Shown here: positions 24,142 to 32,384 of the stretch, in pieces | Numbering within the stretch: position 1 is the stretch's first letter | How the letters are laid out: each line of letters opens with the position of its first letter | DNA from: Pseudomonas marginalis | Lineage (GTDB): Bacteria > Pseudomonadota > Gammaproteobacteria > Pseudomonadales > Pseudomonadaceae | Assembly: GCF_001645105.1 (NCBI RefSeq) | Contig: NZ_LKEG01000046.1 | Span: 76,937 to 112,960 of the forward strand | Direction of reading: 5' to 3' | DNA length: 36,024 nt | Translations under genes and position numbers: made by a program | Notes under the pieces: generated by a model | The model's input: the letters and a program-made list of their open reading frames with translations, nothing else | What the model was told of the DNA's origin: nothing | Databases searched by the model: none

Positions 24142-25404
24142 ATGCACACCGTCATTCCTCTCGTACGTGCACGCCACGATCAAGGTGTACTGGACCTGAA
24201 TGGGCAGGCCGATGTCCGCAGGTTTCACGCGGGCATCGGCTCCCTCGACGTATTGCGTGCATTGCGCAGCAGTCGCCAACGGCAACGCCCGCTGGCCTTG
24301 ACCCTGCACTGGCCGGCCAGCACCCCCAGCGATGCTTACCGGCGCAGCCTGGCCCAGGAGATTCATTTGATCGGTTGCCACCTCGGCAGCCGCCAGCCGG
24401 TGGACTACCTCCAGTGGCGCGGGGCAGCGCCGATTGGCGATGTGCAAGCGCTGATGACCCCTCTGCTTGAACGCTTGCAATTCCATGAGCATGACCGCGG
24501 CGACTACGGCATCGACCTCGACCCTCGCCACACCGATTGGGCCGGCGTCGGCCTGCTGCGCGACCTTGGGTTCAACCGCATGTGCATTGGTGTGCCCGAT
24601 GCGCGTGCCGAGGATGCCTATTCCCAGGCGTACTACCGCGACCCGGCGCCGATCCAATCGTTGATCGATGCGGCGCGCACCTTTGACTTTCGCTCGGTCA
24701 GTGTCGACCTGGGCTATGGGAGCGCCTGGCAGACCTTGGCCAGTTTCGAGCTGAAACTGGCCAGCCTGATCGCCCTGGAACCGGACCGCCTGCAGGTGTT
24801 CGACTATGCTCGGCCACCAAGCCGTTACCTGGCGCAATCGCCCTCGGCGCTGTGCAACGCGGCGGATAAAACCGCCATGCGCCAGCTGTGCTACGAACAT
24901 CTGGACGCAGCGGGTTACCACTACATCGGCCTGGGCCAGTTTGCCCGTGGCGACGATGACCTCACCCAGGCCCAGGAGCGCGGTCGGCTGAGTCGCACCT
25001 GCGAAGGTTTTACCCTGCACGGTTACTGCGACCATATCGGGTTGGGCCTGGGCGCCATCAGCCAGATCGACACGCTGTGCGCGCAGAACGCCACGGACGA
25101 ACATGTCTACGCACAGGCGTTGGAGAACGGCCAACTCGCCACCTGCCAGGGCTGGCAACGCGACGCGGGCGATGCACTGCGCGACTGCGTAGTGGAACGC
25201 CTGGCCTGTGACCTGGAACTGGACATCCAGGGCATCGAGCGGCGATACGGCGTGATCTTCGCACGCTACTTCTCATCGATCTGGCCGCTGCTGGAAGAGT
25301 GGAACCGTGATGGCCTGATTGAATTGTCGGCACAGTTCCTGTGCGTCCTGCCAGCCGGGCGTACCCAGGTGGATAGATTGTGCCGGTTGTTCGAAGCGCC
25401 CTAG
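24142..25404 (+). CDS. HemN-like protein lacking the radical-SAM cysteines and SAM motif
   Basis: The 420-residue product aligns by eye along its length with oxygen-independent coproporphyrinogen III dehydrogenase (HemN): DYGIDLDPRHTDWAGVGLLRDLGFNRMCIGVPD, PDRLQVFDYARPPSRY, GYHYIGLGQFARGDDDL, GFTLHGYCDHIGLGLGAISQI and VVERLACDLELD. In HemN the segment after PLSLYVH carries PFCxxxCxxC, which binds the 4Fe-4S cluster. Here it is LALTLHWPASTPSDAYRR, with about 17 residues and all the cysteines gone. The SAM motif GGGTP is replaced by RGAAP. It cannot do normal radical-SAM chemistry; a tetrapyrrole-binding or chaperone role in heme d1 handling is an inference. The frame is intact with normal codons, so it is not a pseudogene. 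It converges on nirN and has a perfect DNR-type box. An upstream ATG at 24073 is possible. Confidence 0.88.
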   Translation: MHTVIPLVRARHDQGVLDLNGQADVRRFHAGIGSLDVLRALRSSRQRQRPLALTLHWPASTPSDAYRRSLAQEIHLIGCHLGSRQPVDYLQWRGAAPIGDVQALMTPLLERLQFHEHDRGDYGIDLDPRHTDWAGVGLLRDLGFNRMCIGVPDARAEDAYSQAYYRDPAPIQSLIDAARTFDFRSVSVDLGYGSAWQTLASFELKLASLIALEPDRLQVFDYARPPSRYLAQSPSALCNAADKTAMRQLCYEHLDAAGYHYIGLGQFARGDDDLTQAQERGRLSRTCEGFTLHGYCDHIGLGLGAISQIDTLCAQNATDEHVYAQALENGQLATCQGWQRDAGDALRDCVVERLACDLELDIQGIERRYGVIFARYFSSIWPLLEEWNRDGLIELSAQFLCVLPAGRTQVDRLCRLFEAP

Positions 25405-25434
25405 CAGGCCTCATCACTGGCCCAATCCGGATCA

Positions 25435-25477
25435 AGGTGTGGGAGCGGTCTATGGCCGATAACGCCCTCGCACACCT
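25435..25477. terminator. Imperfect hairpin between convergent hemN-like gene and nirN
   Basis: AGGTGTG (25435-25441) pairs with CACACCT (25471-25477), and the stem continues imperfectly inward with GGAGCGG against GCCCTCG. It may end transcription from both sides. The GTGTGGGAGCGG half also resembles a REP fragment. Confidence 0.35.
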
Positions 25478-25490
25478 GTAAACCCATGCC

Positions 25491-26945
25491 TCAGTGCGAT
25501 GTGCCCTCGGCAAACTCGATCTTGTTGCCCACGTTGTATTTGCCCGACGGTTTGTTCATGGGCAGGCGTTTGATCTCCTTGAGTGTCTGGCTGTCGTAGA
25601 CGATCAGCGCGCCGTCGGTGGCCCAGATGCTCAGTAGCACGTAACGCCCGTCGCGGGTGAACTCCACGTGCGCTGCGGTCTTGCCCGGTACCGGTCGCAG
25701 GGTGTGGGCGATTTCCAGGGTTTGCTTGTCGATCAGGTGGATCGCGTCGTTGTCCGGCCCGAAAAACACGTCGCTCCACACGTAGCGTGAGTTGATATGG
25801 CTGCGCATGAAAAAGCCCGGGCCCAGGGTGGGGATCTGCTTGATCAGTTTCCAGCTGACGGGGTCGAGCACGCTGATTTGCCCTTGGCTGATGTTCGGTG
25901 TGGCGAATACCCATTTTCCATCGCGTTGCCAATAGGTGCCCGAGCCCAGGTGCGGCATGCCCGCCAGCGGGATATCGGTGACCACTGCGCCGGAGTCCAG
26001 GTCGATCACTTGGCCGCCACCGGCCTTGCGTGAAGTGGCGAGCAACTGGCGGTAATCGGGGGTAAAGGAGAAATCGTCGAGCACATCCCGCGCCGCGATG
26101 CGCCGGGGCTCCCAGCTGGGCTGAGCCGCCGCGTAGGACAGCTCCCAGACTTCATTCGCATCCTTGAGCGCCACCACAAAACTGTTGCGCGGCGGCGCGG
26201 TATACACGGCGCTGACCCGCGAGCCGGTGTCCAGCGTCTTGACCAGCGACAGGTCACGCGCATCGAGCACCACCAGGTTGCCCGGCAGGTAGTTGCCCAC
26301 CAACACCCAGCGGCCATCCTTGCTCACCGCCAGGTTGCGGGTGTTGAGCCCGGCACGGGTTTCGGCGATCAGTTTGAGGTTGTGCAGGTCGTACAGGCTG
26401 ATCCAGCCATCGCGGGAAGCAAAATAGACGAAGCGCCCATCCGGCGAGAACTTCGGCCCGCCGTGCACGGCAAAGTGGCTGACGAAGCGGTCCAGCACGG
26501 TAAAGCGATCGCCGTCGAGAATATCGATGTGATGGTCGCCGGATTCCACCACCACAAACAGGTTCAGCGGGTCGGCGTGGTGTTGCGGGGTGCTGGGCAA
26601 CTGGCTCAGGTCTGCCAGCAGACGATGGCTGGTGCGGATCGCCTGTTCGTTCCAGGTGGCGGGGGTGGCCGGCGGTTGCTGCAGGAAATCCGCCAGGCCA
26701 TCAATCTGCGCGGCATTCAGCTGCGCCGCAAACCCGGCCATCTGGCTGGCGGGGCGGCCCTGTTCGATGACCTTGCGCACCTCGTCCGGCTTGATGCGCC
26801 CCAGGCTTTCCGGCAGCAACGCCGGGCCGGTGGCGCCGATACGGTTGAGGCCATGGCAGCCTGCGCAATACTGCTGGTAATCCTGCGCCGGCGTGCCATG
26901 GGCGGCCGAAGCCCAGAGCAGCGGCACCAGCAGCAGGCGTTTCAT
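25491..26945 (-). CDS. nirN: NirN, cytochrome c/d1 dehydrogenase of heme d1 synthesis
   Basis: A 484-residue periplasmic protein with a signal peptide and one c-type heme site (CAGCH, Cys27, Cys30, His31). An eight-bladed d1-type propeller follows (for example FVSHFAVHGGPKFSPDGRFVYFASRDGWISLYDL and HVEFTRDGRYVLLSIW). It resembles NirS but is shorter. NirN oxidises dihydro-heme d1 to heme d1, the last step before the cofactor reaches NirS. Its ATG overlaps the nirE stop by four bases. It is the last gene of the nir cluster here. Confidence 0.93.
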   Translation of the reverse strand: MKRLLLVPLLWASAAHGTPAQDYQQYCAGCHGLNRIGATGPALLPESLGRIKPDEVRKVIEQGRPASQMAGFAAQLNAAQIDGLADFLQQPPATPATWNEQAIRTSHRLLADLSQLPSTPQHHADPLNLFVVVESGDHHIDILDGDRFTVLDRFVSHFAVHGGPKFSPDGRFVYFASRDGWISLYDLHNLKLIAETRAGLNTRNLAVSKDGRWVLVGNYLPGNLVVLDARDLSLVKTLDTGSRVSAVYTAPPRNSFVVALKDANEVWELSYAAAQPSWEPRRIAARDVLDDFSFTPDYRQLLATSRKAGGGQVIDLDSGAVVTDIPLAGMPHLGSGTYWQRDGKWVFATPNISQGQISVLDPVSWKLIKQIPTLGPGFFMRSHINSRYVWSDVFFGPDNDAIHLIDKQTLEIAHTLRPVPGKTAAHVEFTRDGRYVLLSIWATDGALIVYDSQTLKEIKRLPMNKPSGKYNVGNKIEFAEGTSH

Positions 26946-27766
26946 ACCGCCACCGGTACGCGGGGCGCCGACAGGCTGGCGGGATAGTGCAGGCTGGCCC
27001 CGGCAAACAGGTTCACCACCTGGCCGATCACGGTGAGCGTCGGCACACCCGGTTCGCAGTCGGCAGCCAGGGTCGGCAGCTGGCGCAGGGTGCCTCGGGC
27101 CACCTGCTGGTCGGCGCGTGCACCGTTGCTGATCAAGGCAGCCGGGGTGTCCGCCGGCAGACCGGCTGCCACTAGGTGTTCGGCGATCAGTGCCAGGTTC
27201 GACAGGCCCATGTAGAACACCAGGGTCTGGCTCGGCTCGGCCAGGCTGGCCCAGGGCAATTTCAAGGCGCCGTCGCGCTGCAAGTGCCCGGTGACGAAGC
27301 GGCAGGAGTTGACCAGGTCGCGGTGGGTCAGCGGGATACCCGCGTAGGCGCTGCAGCCGGACGCGGCGGTGATCCCCGGCACCACCTGGCAGGGAATGTC
27401 CCGCGCCAGCAGGTATTCGAGTTCCTCGGCACCGCGCCCGAAGATAAAGGGGTCGCCGCCCTTGAGGCGCACCACCCGTTGGCCCTGGTCGGCCAACTCG
27501 GCCAGCAGTTCGTTGAGTTGGTCCTGGGGCAGGCTGTGGTAACCGCTGGCCTTGCCCACGTAATGGCGGGCGCAGGTCAGGGGGATAAGCGCCAGCAGTT
27601 CGGCGCTGATCAGGCGGTCGAACACCACCGCGTCGGCCTGCATCAACAGGCTCCAGGCGCGCAGGGTGAGCAGGCGTGGGTCGCCGGGGCCGGCGCCGAC
27701 CAATGCGACTTCACCGGGGTGGAAGGGGCTGTGCAAACTGGCGGGTAGGGCGGTGGCTGTGTGCAT
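26942..27766 (-). CDS. nirE: NirE, uroporphyrinogen-III C-methyltransferase
   Basis: A 274-residue SUMT-family enzyme. The motifs VALVGAGPGDPRLLTLRA, VVRLKGGDPFIFGRG, VVPGITAASGCSAYAGIPLTHRD and the later FYMGL are all present. NirE makes precorrin-2 from uroporphyrinogen III using SAM, the first committed step to heme d1. The ATG at 27766 is preferred over 27787 because AAGGA lies just before it. It lies between nirJ and nirN, overlapping nirN by four bases. Confidence 0.93.
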   Translation of the reverse strand: MHTATALPASLHSPFHPGEVALVGAGPGDPRLLTLRAWSLLMQADAVVFDRLISAELLALIPLTCARHYVGKASGYHSLPQDQLNELLAELADQGQRVVRLKGGDPFIFGRGAEELEYLLARDIPCQVVPGITAASGCSAYAGIPLTHRDLVNSCRFVTGHLQRDGALKLPWASLAEPSQTLVFYMGLSNLALIAEHLVAAGLPADTPAALISNGARADQQVARGTLRQLPTLAADCEPGVPTLTVIGQVVNLFAGASLHYPASLSAPRVPVAV

Positions 27767-27809
27767 GAGACGTCCTTGGTTCATCATCAGGTAGGCGCCC
27801 TCGGTTGTG

Positions 27810-28988
27810 TCACCGGGTGGCGCAAGGGATCAGGGTGAGCGGCTGGCGGGCGATCTCGGCATCGCTGAGGTGGCAACCGGGGTCCTGGCCCCAGAGGTCG
27901 CCGTCGGCCCAGGCGCGGGTGCGCGTGTTGCCGTTGCAGATCGCCAGCCAGCGGCATTCGGCGCAGCGCCCGCCGACGTTGCGCGGGTGCTCACGCAGGC
28001 GCAGCAGCAACGGGTCGGGCTGGTCCAGCCAGAGCTGGCGGAAGGAGGTGTTGCGCACATTGCCTACCGAGTGCTGCCACCAGTAGGTGTCCGGGTGTAC
28101 CTCGCCGGTGTTGTCGATATTGGCGATGCCGCTGCCCGACGCGTTGCCGCCCCAGCCATGCAGCAGCTGTTCAAGCTGCGGGTAGTGTTCGGGCAAGTGG
28201 CGGTGCACCCATTGCAGCAACAGCACCGCGTCGGCGTCGTTGTTGCCACTGACGAAATCGCTGTCGATGCCGTGTTCGATGTCGTGCCAGGCCTGCTGGA
28301 AAATCAGCACCATGGCGTCGCGGCTCATCTGCCGGTGCGCATCCAACTGGCGGCTGCGTTTGCCGCGCCCGCTGTAGTTGAGGTGCGACAAGTAGAACTT
28401 CTGTACATCGTAGGTGCGCATCAGCGCCAGTAATTGCGGCAGTTGTGCGTGATTGTCCTGGGTCAGGGTGGTGCGCAGGCCGACGCGAATCCCAGCCTCA
28501 CGGCACAGGCGGATGGCATGCATGGAGCGCTGGAAACTGCCGTGCAGTTGACGGAACGCGTCGTGGGTGGCCTCCAGGCCATCGATGCTGATGCCGACAT
28601 AGTCAAAGCGCGCATCGGCGATCTGCTGGATATTCTGCTCATCGATCAGCGTGCCATTGGTCGACAGCGCGACGAAAAAACCTTTGTCGCGGGCATAGGC
28701 ACTGAGCTGGAACAGGTCGTCGCGCAACAGCGGTTCGCCCCCCGACAGGATCAGCACGCGCACCCCGGCAGCCTGCAGGTCATCAATCACCGCCCGTGCG
28801 GCGGCGGTGTCCAATTCATCGCGGAACACGCTGTCGGCGCTGGTCGCGTAGCAGTGTTTGCAGGTGAGGTTGCAGCGCCTGAGCAGGTTCCAGATCACCA
28901 CGGGGGGCCGGTTGCTGCCGGGGGGCGAGGTGCGCGGTGGCGGGCACTGGCCGGCGAGGGTGCGCAGGTACTGACTGATCCGCAGCAT
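27810..28988 (-). CDS. nirJ: NirJ, radical-SAM enzyme of heme d1 synthesis
   Basis: A 392-residue protein with the radical-SAM cluster motif CNLTCKHC (Cys39, Cys43, Cys46), the SAM-binding segment ILSGGEPLLRDD, and a C-terminal SPASM-like part with cysteines (GRCAECRWLAICNGN ... GQDPGC) for an auxiliary cluster. NirJ removes two propionate side chains during conversion of didecarboxysiroheme toward heme d1. AAGGAG precedes the start. It follows nirH after 13 bases. Confidence 0.94.
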   Translation of the reverse strand: MLRISQYLRTLAGQCPPPRTSPPGSNRPPVVIWNLLRRCNLTCKHCYATSADSVFRDELDTAAARAVIDDLQAAGVRVLILSGGEPLLRDDLFQLSAYARDKGFFVALSTNGTLIDEQNIQQIADARFDYVGISIDGLEATHDAFRQLHGSFQRSMHAIRLCREAGIRVGLRTTLTQDNHAQLPQLLALMRTYDVQKFYLSHLNYSGRGKRSRQLDAHRQMSRDAMVLIFQQAWHDIEHGIDSDFVSGNNDADAVLLLQWVHRHLPEHYPQLEQLLHGWGGNASGSGIANIDNTGEVHPDTYWWQHSVGNVRNTSFRQLWLDQPDPLLLRLREHPRNVGGRCAECRWLAICNGNTRTRAWADGDLWGQDPGCHLSDAEIARQPLTLIPCATR

Positions 28989-29001
28989 AGGGAGGCTCCT
29001 T

Positions 29002-29502
29002 CTAGTGCGAGGGGGTCAGGCGCAAGCCGGTTTTTTTCAGGATGCGGCTGCTCACCAACATCTCGTCGGCGCGGCAGGCGTCACCCAACAGGTAGCGCAG
29101 GTGCTCGCGGTAACTGTCGATTTCCTCGCGGCTGCGCCCATGCACCATGGCGAACAGGTTGTAGGGCCAGTCGGGCCTGCGCGGGCGCCGGTAGCAATGG
29201 CTGACGAAGGGCTGTGCACCGAGTAACTCACCCAGGCGTGGCATCTGCTCGTCGGCCACGTCCCACACGGTCATGCCGTTGTGGCGATAACCCAGGCGGT
29301 AATGGTTGGGCACGGCGGCGATGCGCCGGATCGCGCCTTCGACCTGCAGGCGCTTGAGCAGGTCCAGGGTCGATTCGACGCTGATGCCCAATTGCTCGGC
29401 GAGCCATGCCCACGGGTCTTCCACCAGCGGCAGGCCGCTTTGGGTGAGGGCGATCAGGCGCAGGGCCAGGGCGTTGTCAGACCGGGAAATACACACCGAC
29501 AT
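29002..29502 (-). CDS. nirH: NirH, siroheme decarboxylase subunit
   Basis: A 166-residue AsnC/Lrp-like protein: ALALRLIALTQSGLPLVEDPWAWLAEQLGISVESTLDLLKRLQVEGAIRRIAAVPNHYRLGYRHNGMTVWDV, then HCYRRPRRPDWPYNLFAMVHGRSREE. With NirD, NirL and NirG it forms the siroheme decarboxylase, which makes 12,18-didecarboxysiroheme. The YNLF-MVHG stretch is characteristic of the NirL/NirH type. It overlaps the end of nirG by 26 bases. Confidence 0.92.
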   Translation of the reverse strand: MSVCISRSDNALALRLIALTQSGLPLVEDPWAWLAEQLGISVESTLDLLKRLQVEGAIRRIAAVPNHYRLGYRHNGMTVWDVADEQMPRLGELLGAQPFVSHCYRRPRRPDWPYNLFAMVHGRSREEIDSYREHLRYLLGDACRADEMLVSSRILKKTGLRLTPSH

Positions 29503-29920
29503 GGTAGGTTTGCTCCTTCGGCAGATTGAGCACCGCCAACCCCGTGAGGGCTTCGATGCGGGACAGGGTGGCGGCCAATTCCGCCTCGCTGGCGCAGGCC
29601 AGTACGAACCACATGTTCCAGCGGTGGTCGCGGCGATAGTTGTGGGCCACCTGGGGCAGTGCGTTGAGTTGCGCGGCCACCGCGTAAAATCGGGGTTCGG
29701 GCACCGCCAGGGCGGCGAGAGTGAAGGCGCCGCCGAGGCGCTCGATGTCGAACATCGGGCCGAAGCGGGTCAGTACGTCGTCTTCGAGCAGGACATGCAG
29801 GCGGTCAAGTAGTTCGCCGGGACTGCTGTGCAGTTCCTCGGCCACGGGCTGCCAGGGCTGGCGCACCAGCGGCAGGCCGCGTTGCAGGCGATTGATCAAG
29901 CGCCGGTCGAGATCATCCAT
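29477..29920 (-). CDS. nirG: NirG, siroheme decarboxylase subunit
   Basis: A 147-residue Lrp-like protein starting MDDLDRRLINRLQRGLPLVRQPWQPVAEEL, with RFGPMFDIERLGGAFTLAALAVPE and HNYRRDHRWNMWFVLAC. The last stretch marks the NirD/NirG type of subunit. It belongs to the siroheme decarboxylase complex with NirD, NirL and NirH. The ATG at 29920 lies inside the last codons of nirL (8-base overlap), so translation is coupled; a longer frame from 29959 is unlikely. Confidence 0.92.
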   Translation of the reverse strand: MDDLDRRLINRLQRGLPLVRQPWQPVAEELHSSPGELLDRLHVLLEDDVLTRFGPMFDIERLGGAFTLAALAVPEPRFYAVAAQLNALPQVAHNYRRDHRWNMWFVLACASEAELAATLSRIEALTGLAVLNLPKEQTYHVGVYFPV

Positions 29921-30428
29921 GCGCCCATACCTGTGAGGGCGGCGGTGCAAAGCGGCCACCGCATTGTTTGTAGGCGCGGGTGCTGAACAGCAACTGGTGG
30001 GGCAGGTCGCTGAGCTGATGCTGGTGCAGCACCGACTGGATATGCTCGGTCACGGCTTCACGCTGGCGCCCGTGCACCATGCAGAACAGGTTGTAGCGCC
30101 ACTGCGGCAAGCGGCGCGGGCGCTGGTAACACAGGTTGATGCCGGCCGCGCGGCCCAGGCGTGTACCCACCTCATCCACCAGCGCGTCCGGCACATCGAG
30201 CACCAGCATGGCGTTGGCGACAAAACCCAGGGCGCGATGGTTCAGCACCAGACCGACGCGGCGGAACAGGCCTTGCTCGTGCCATTGCTGCATCTGCTGC
30301 AGCACTTGGTCGTGATGGGCGCCGATCTGCTTCGCCAGGTCCTCATAGGGCCGCACGACAAGGGGCAAGCCGCGCTCCAGGCACTGGCGCAGGTCGAGCA
30401 TCTGCTCGTGGCTCAGGGGCGAGATCAC
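29913..30428 (-). CDS. nirL: NirL, siroheme decarboxylase subunit
   Basis: A 171-residue Lrp/AsnC-like protein: MLDLRQCLERGLPLVVRPYEDLAKQIGAHHDQVLQQMQQWHEQGLFRRVGLVLNHRALGF, then CYQRPRRLPQWRYNLFCMVHGRQREAV. The motif pair places it with NirL/NirH. It is part of the siroheme decarboxylase and overlaps nirD by four bases upstream and nirG by eight downstream. Confidence 0.92.
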   Translation of the reverse strand: MISPLSHEQMLDLRQCLERGLPLVVRPYEDLAKQIGAHHDQVLQQMQQWHEQGLFRRVGLVLNHRALGFVANAMLVLDVPDALVDEVGTRLGRAAGINLCYQRPRRLPQWRYNLFCMVHGRQREAVTEHIQSVLHQHQLSDLPHQLLFSTRAYKQCGGRFAPPPSQVWAHG

Positions 30429-30883
30429 AGGTGTGCTCCCAGGGAAAACCCGAGGTCGATGCGGTAGGCGGTGAGCATCGGCAGGTCCAGGGGGCAGAGG
30501 CCGGTGTCCTTTTCCAGTTCCTCAAGCACCTGTTCCAGGTGCTGGCGATGCGGGCCGGTGAGCACGAACCACAGGTTGTAATGGTGTTCGCGGGCATAGT
30601 TGTGGTTGACCTCCGGGTACTGGCTGACACGGCGGGCCACCTGCTCCAGGCGCTCGATCGGCACGGCCAGGGCGGCCAGGGTACTGGCGCCGGCGCGGGT
30701 GTGTTCGAACACCGGGCCGATGCGTGACAAGGCCCCGGCCAATTCCAGGCGTTGCAGGCAGGCCATCAACTCGGCTTCGCTGCAACCCAGCACCTGGGCC
30801 ATTTCCCGGTAAGGTTCGGCGCACAGCGGCATGCCGTGCTGGTAGCGTTCGATCAACTGCTGGCTGAGCAGGTCAAGGTCCAT
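30425..30883 (-). CDS. nirD: NirD, siroheme decarboxylase subunit
   Basis: A 152-residue Lrp-like protein beginning MDLDLLSQQLIERYQHGMPLCAEPYREMAQVLGCSEAELM. It has RIGPVFEHTRAGASTLAALAVP and HNYAREHHYNLWFVLTGP, typical of the NirD/NirG type. It is the first of four separate decarboxylase subunits here. The ATG at 30883 comes one base after the nirF stop, which is a better start than 30907 inside nirF. Confidence 0.92.
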   Translation of the reverse strand: MDLDLLSQQLIERYQHGMPLCAEPYREMAQVLGCSEAELMACLQRLELAGALSRIGPVFEHTRAGASTLAALAVPIERLEQVARRVSQYPEVNHNYAREHHYNLWFVLTGPHRQHLEQVLEELEKDTGLCPLDLPMLTAYRIDLGFSLGAHL

Positions 30884-30884
30884 C

Positions 30885-32054
30885 TCAATACCCCATTTTT
30901 TGCGCACGGCTGCTGAAGAAAATTCCGCTGGGGCTCAAGGCCGGCAAGGTCTTGAGCAGGGTCAGGCGATACGGGTCCCAGACCTGCACCTGGGCGCCAT
31001 CGCGCACCGACAGCCACAGCTGCTCGCCACGCCCGGTGAACTCCATGTGCAACACGCCGGGGCCGGGGCGCAGGTCGGCGACGATCTGGTGGGTTTCACT
31101 GTCGAGCACCTGCACGCGGTCGTTGTCCGGGTAGGCGAAGTTCACCCACAGCTGGCGTCCGTCCGGCCGTGCGGTGACGAAGATCGGTTGGCCGGCCACC
31201 GCGATGGCGGCGGTCTGCTGCCAACTGCGTGCGTCCATCACCAGCACCTGGTGGCGCCCCACGGCGGGCACGAACGCCTGGTTATCGGCCACGGCCCAGC
31301 CTTCGAGGTGAGGCATCTTGTACACCGGCAACTTTTCCTGGCCGCGACCGTAGTCGGCCAATACGCGTTTTACGCCGTGTTCGGGGTGCCACAGGTCGAG
31401 CTGGGCCATGCCGTCCTCGCCGAACAGGCCGGCCATGTAATAGCGGCCGTCGGCGGTGATCAGGGCGTCGTAGGGTTGCTCGCCGATCCCGGTGAACCGG
31501 GTGATCTTCGGCGTGTTGCCCTGGCTGAAATCCGCACTCCAGATCTCGCCAGTGTCAAACAGGCTGAACACAAAACGTTGGCCTGGCGCATCCACCAGGC
31601 CCACCACCCGCGAGCGTTTGCCGTCGCGCAGGGCGGTGGCGGGGATGTCGGCGACCAGTGCCAGGGTCACGGCATCGAACACCTTGACCCCGCCGGGCTG
31701 GTAGTTGGAGACAGCAATCAGGCGCCCATCCTGGCTGATGGCGCCGCCAATGCTGTTGCCACCCTGGAGAATGCGTTTTTCGATGCGTTGGCCCAGCAGG
31801 TCGACTTGGGTCAGCCCGCCGTCACGGCCAAATACATAGGCCTGGCGCTGGTCGCGGGAAAACACCACCGAGGCATGAGACAGGTCGCCCAGGCCCTCGA
31901 TGCGCGCCAGGCTCTGCATGCCGGTGGTTTCAATGATTTGCACACTGGCGGTGGTGCGTTCGATCACCAGGCCCAGGTCGCCGGTGCCGCGCAACGCAGG
32001 CTGGGTGCAGGCGCCGAGCAGCAGGCACAGGGCTAAACAGGTGGGGCGGATCAT
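30885..32054 (-). CDS. nirF: NirF, heme d1 synthesis protein (lipoprotein)
   Basis: A 389-residue protein with a lipoprotein signal (LCLLLGAC, Cys16) and a propeller related to the d1 domain of NirS: DLSHASVVFSRDQRQAYVFGRDGGLTQVDLLGQR and GVLHMEFTGRGEQLWLSVRDGAQVQVWD. It has no c-type heme site. NirF is needed for a late step of heme d1 synthesis, in the periplasm. Its ATG overlaps the nirC stop by four bases (ATGA). Confidence 0.94.
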   Translation of the reverse strand: MIRPTCLALCLLLGACTQPALRGTGDLGLVIERTTASVQIIETTGMQSLARIEGLGDLSHASVVFSRDQRQAYVFGRDGGLTQVDLLGQRIEKRILQGGNSIGGAISQDGRLIAVSNYQPGGVKVFDAVTLALVADIPATALRDGKRSRVVGLVDAPGQRFVFSLFDTGEIWSADFSQGNTPKITRFTGIGEQPYDALITADGRYYMAGLFGEDGMAQLDLWHPEHGVKRVLADYGRGQEKLPVYKMPHLEGWAVADNQAFVPAVGRHQVLVMDARSWQQTAAIAVAGQPIFVTARPDGRQLWVNFAYPDNDRVQVLDSETHQIVADLRPGPGVLHMEFTGRGEQLWLSVRDGAQVQVWDPYRLTLLKTLPALSPSGIFFSSRAQKMGY

Positions 32055-32368
32055 GGTGCGGGGCTTCCTTGCAAGAGACGGTCGACCAACCAGGCGATGT
32101 CGTCGGCGCTGAGCAGCGGTGCCCAGCCGGGCATCGCACGGGCAGGGCGGCCATGGGTCACGGTGGCAATCAGGCTGTCGCGGCTGTGCCCGGCGAGGGC
32201 CTCGGGTGTCAGGGGCGGACCCAGGCCGCCGGTGAGGTACAGACCGTGGCAGGCGCCGCAGTCCTGGGTCAGCAAGTGTTCCAGGCGGGTGGCGTCGGGT
32301 GTCGCCGCCGCCCGCGTGGGAATCAGCAAAAGCAGCGCCAGGGCGGTACCGATCATCGATGCGTTCAT
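32051..32368 (-). CDS. nirC: NirC, c-type cytochrome
   Basis: A 105-residue periplasmic monoheme cytochrome c. It has a signal peptide (cleavage near RAAATP), a heme site CGACH (Cys37, Cys40, His41), and the methionine-containing stretch ARAMPGWAPLLSADDIAWLVD. NirC can pass electrons to NirS or serve heme d1 synthesis through NirN/NirF. It is flanked by nirM upstream and coupled to nirF downstream. Confidence 0.93.
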   Translation of the reverse strand: MNASMIGTALALLLLIPTRAAATPDATRLEHLLTQDCGACHGLYLTGGLGPPLTPEALAGHSRDSLIATVTHGRPARAMPGWAPLLSADDIAWLVDRLLQGSPAP

Positions 32369-32384
32369 GGCGCGCTCCTCGGGG

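Noticed and set aside
25420..25490. GGATCAAGG as a fourth DNR-type box
   Set aside because: Only one half-site (ATCAA) is present, and it lies between two convergent gene ends.
30900..32036. Plus-strand open frames opposite nirF and nirS
   Set aside because: nirF and nirS on the other strand carry clear family motifs; these frames have only shadow composition.
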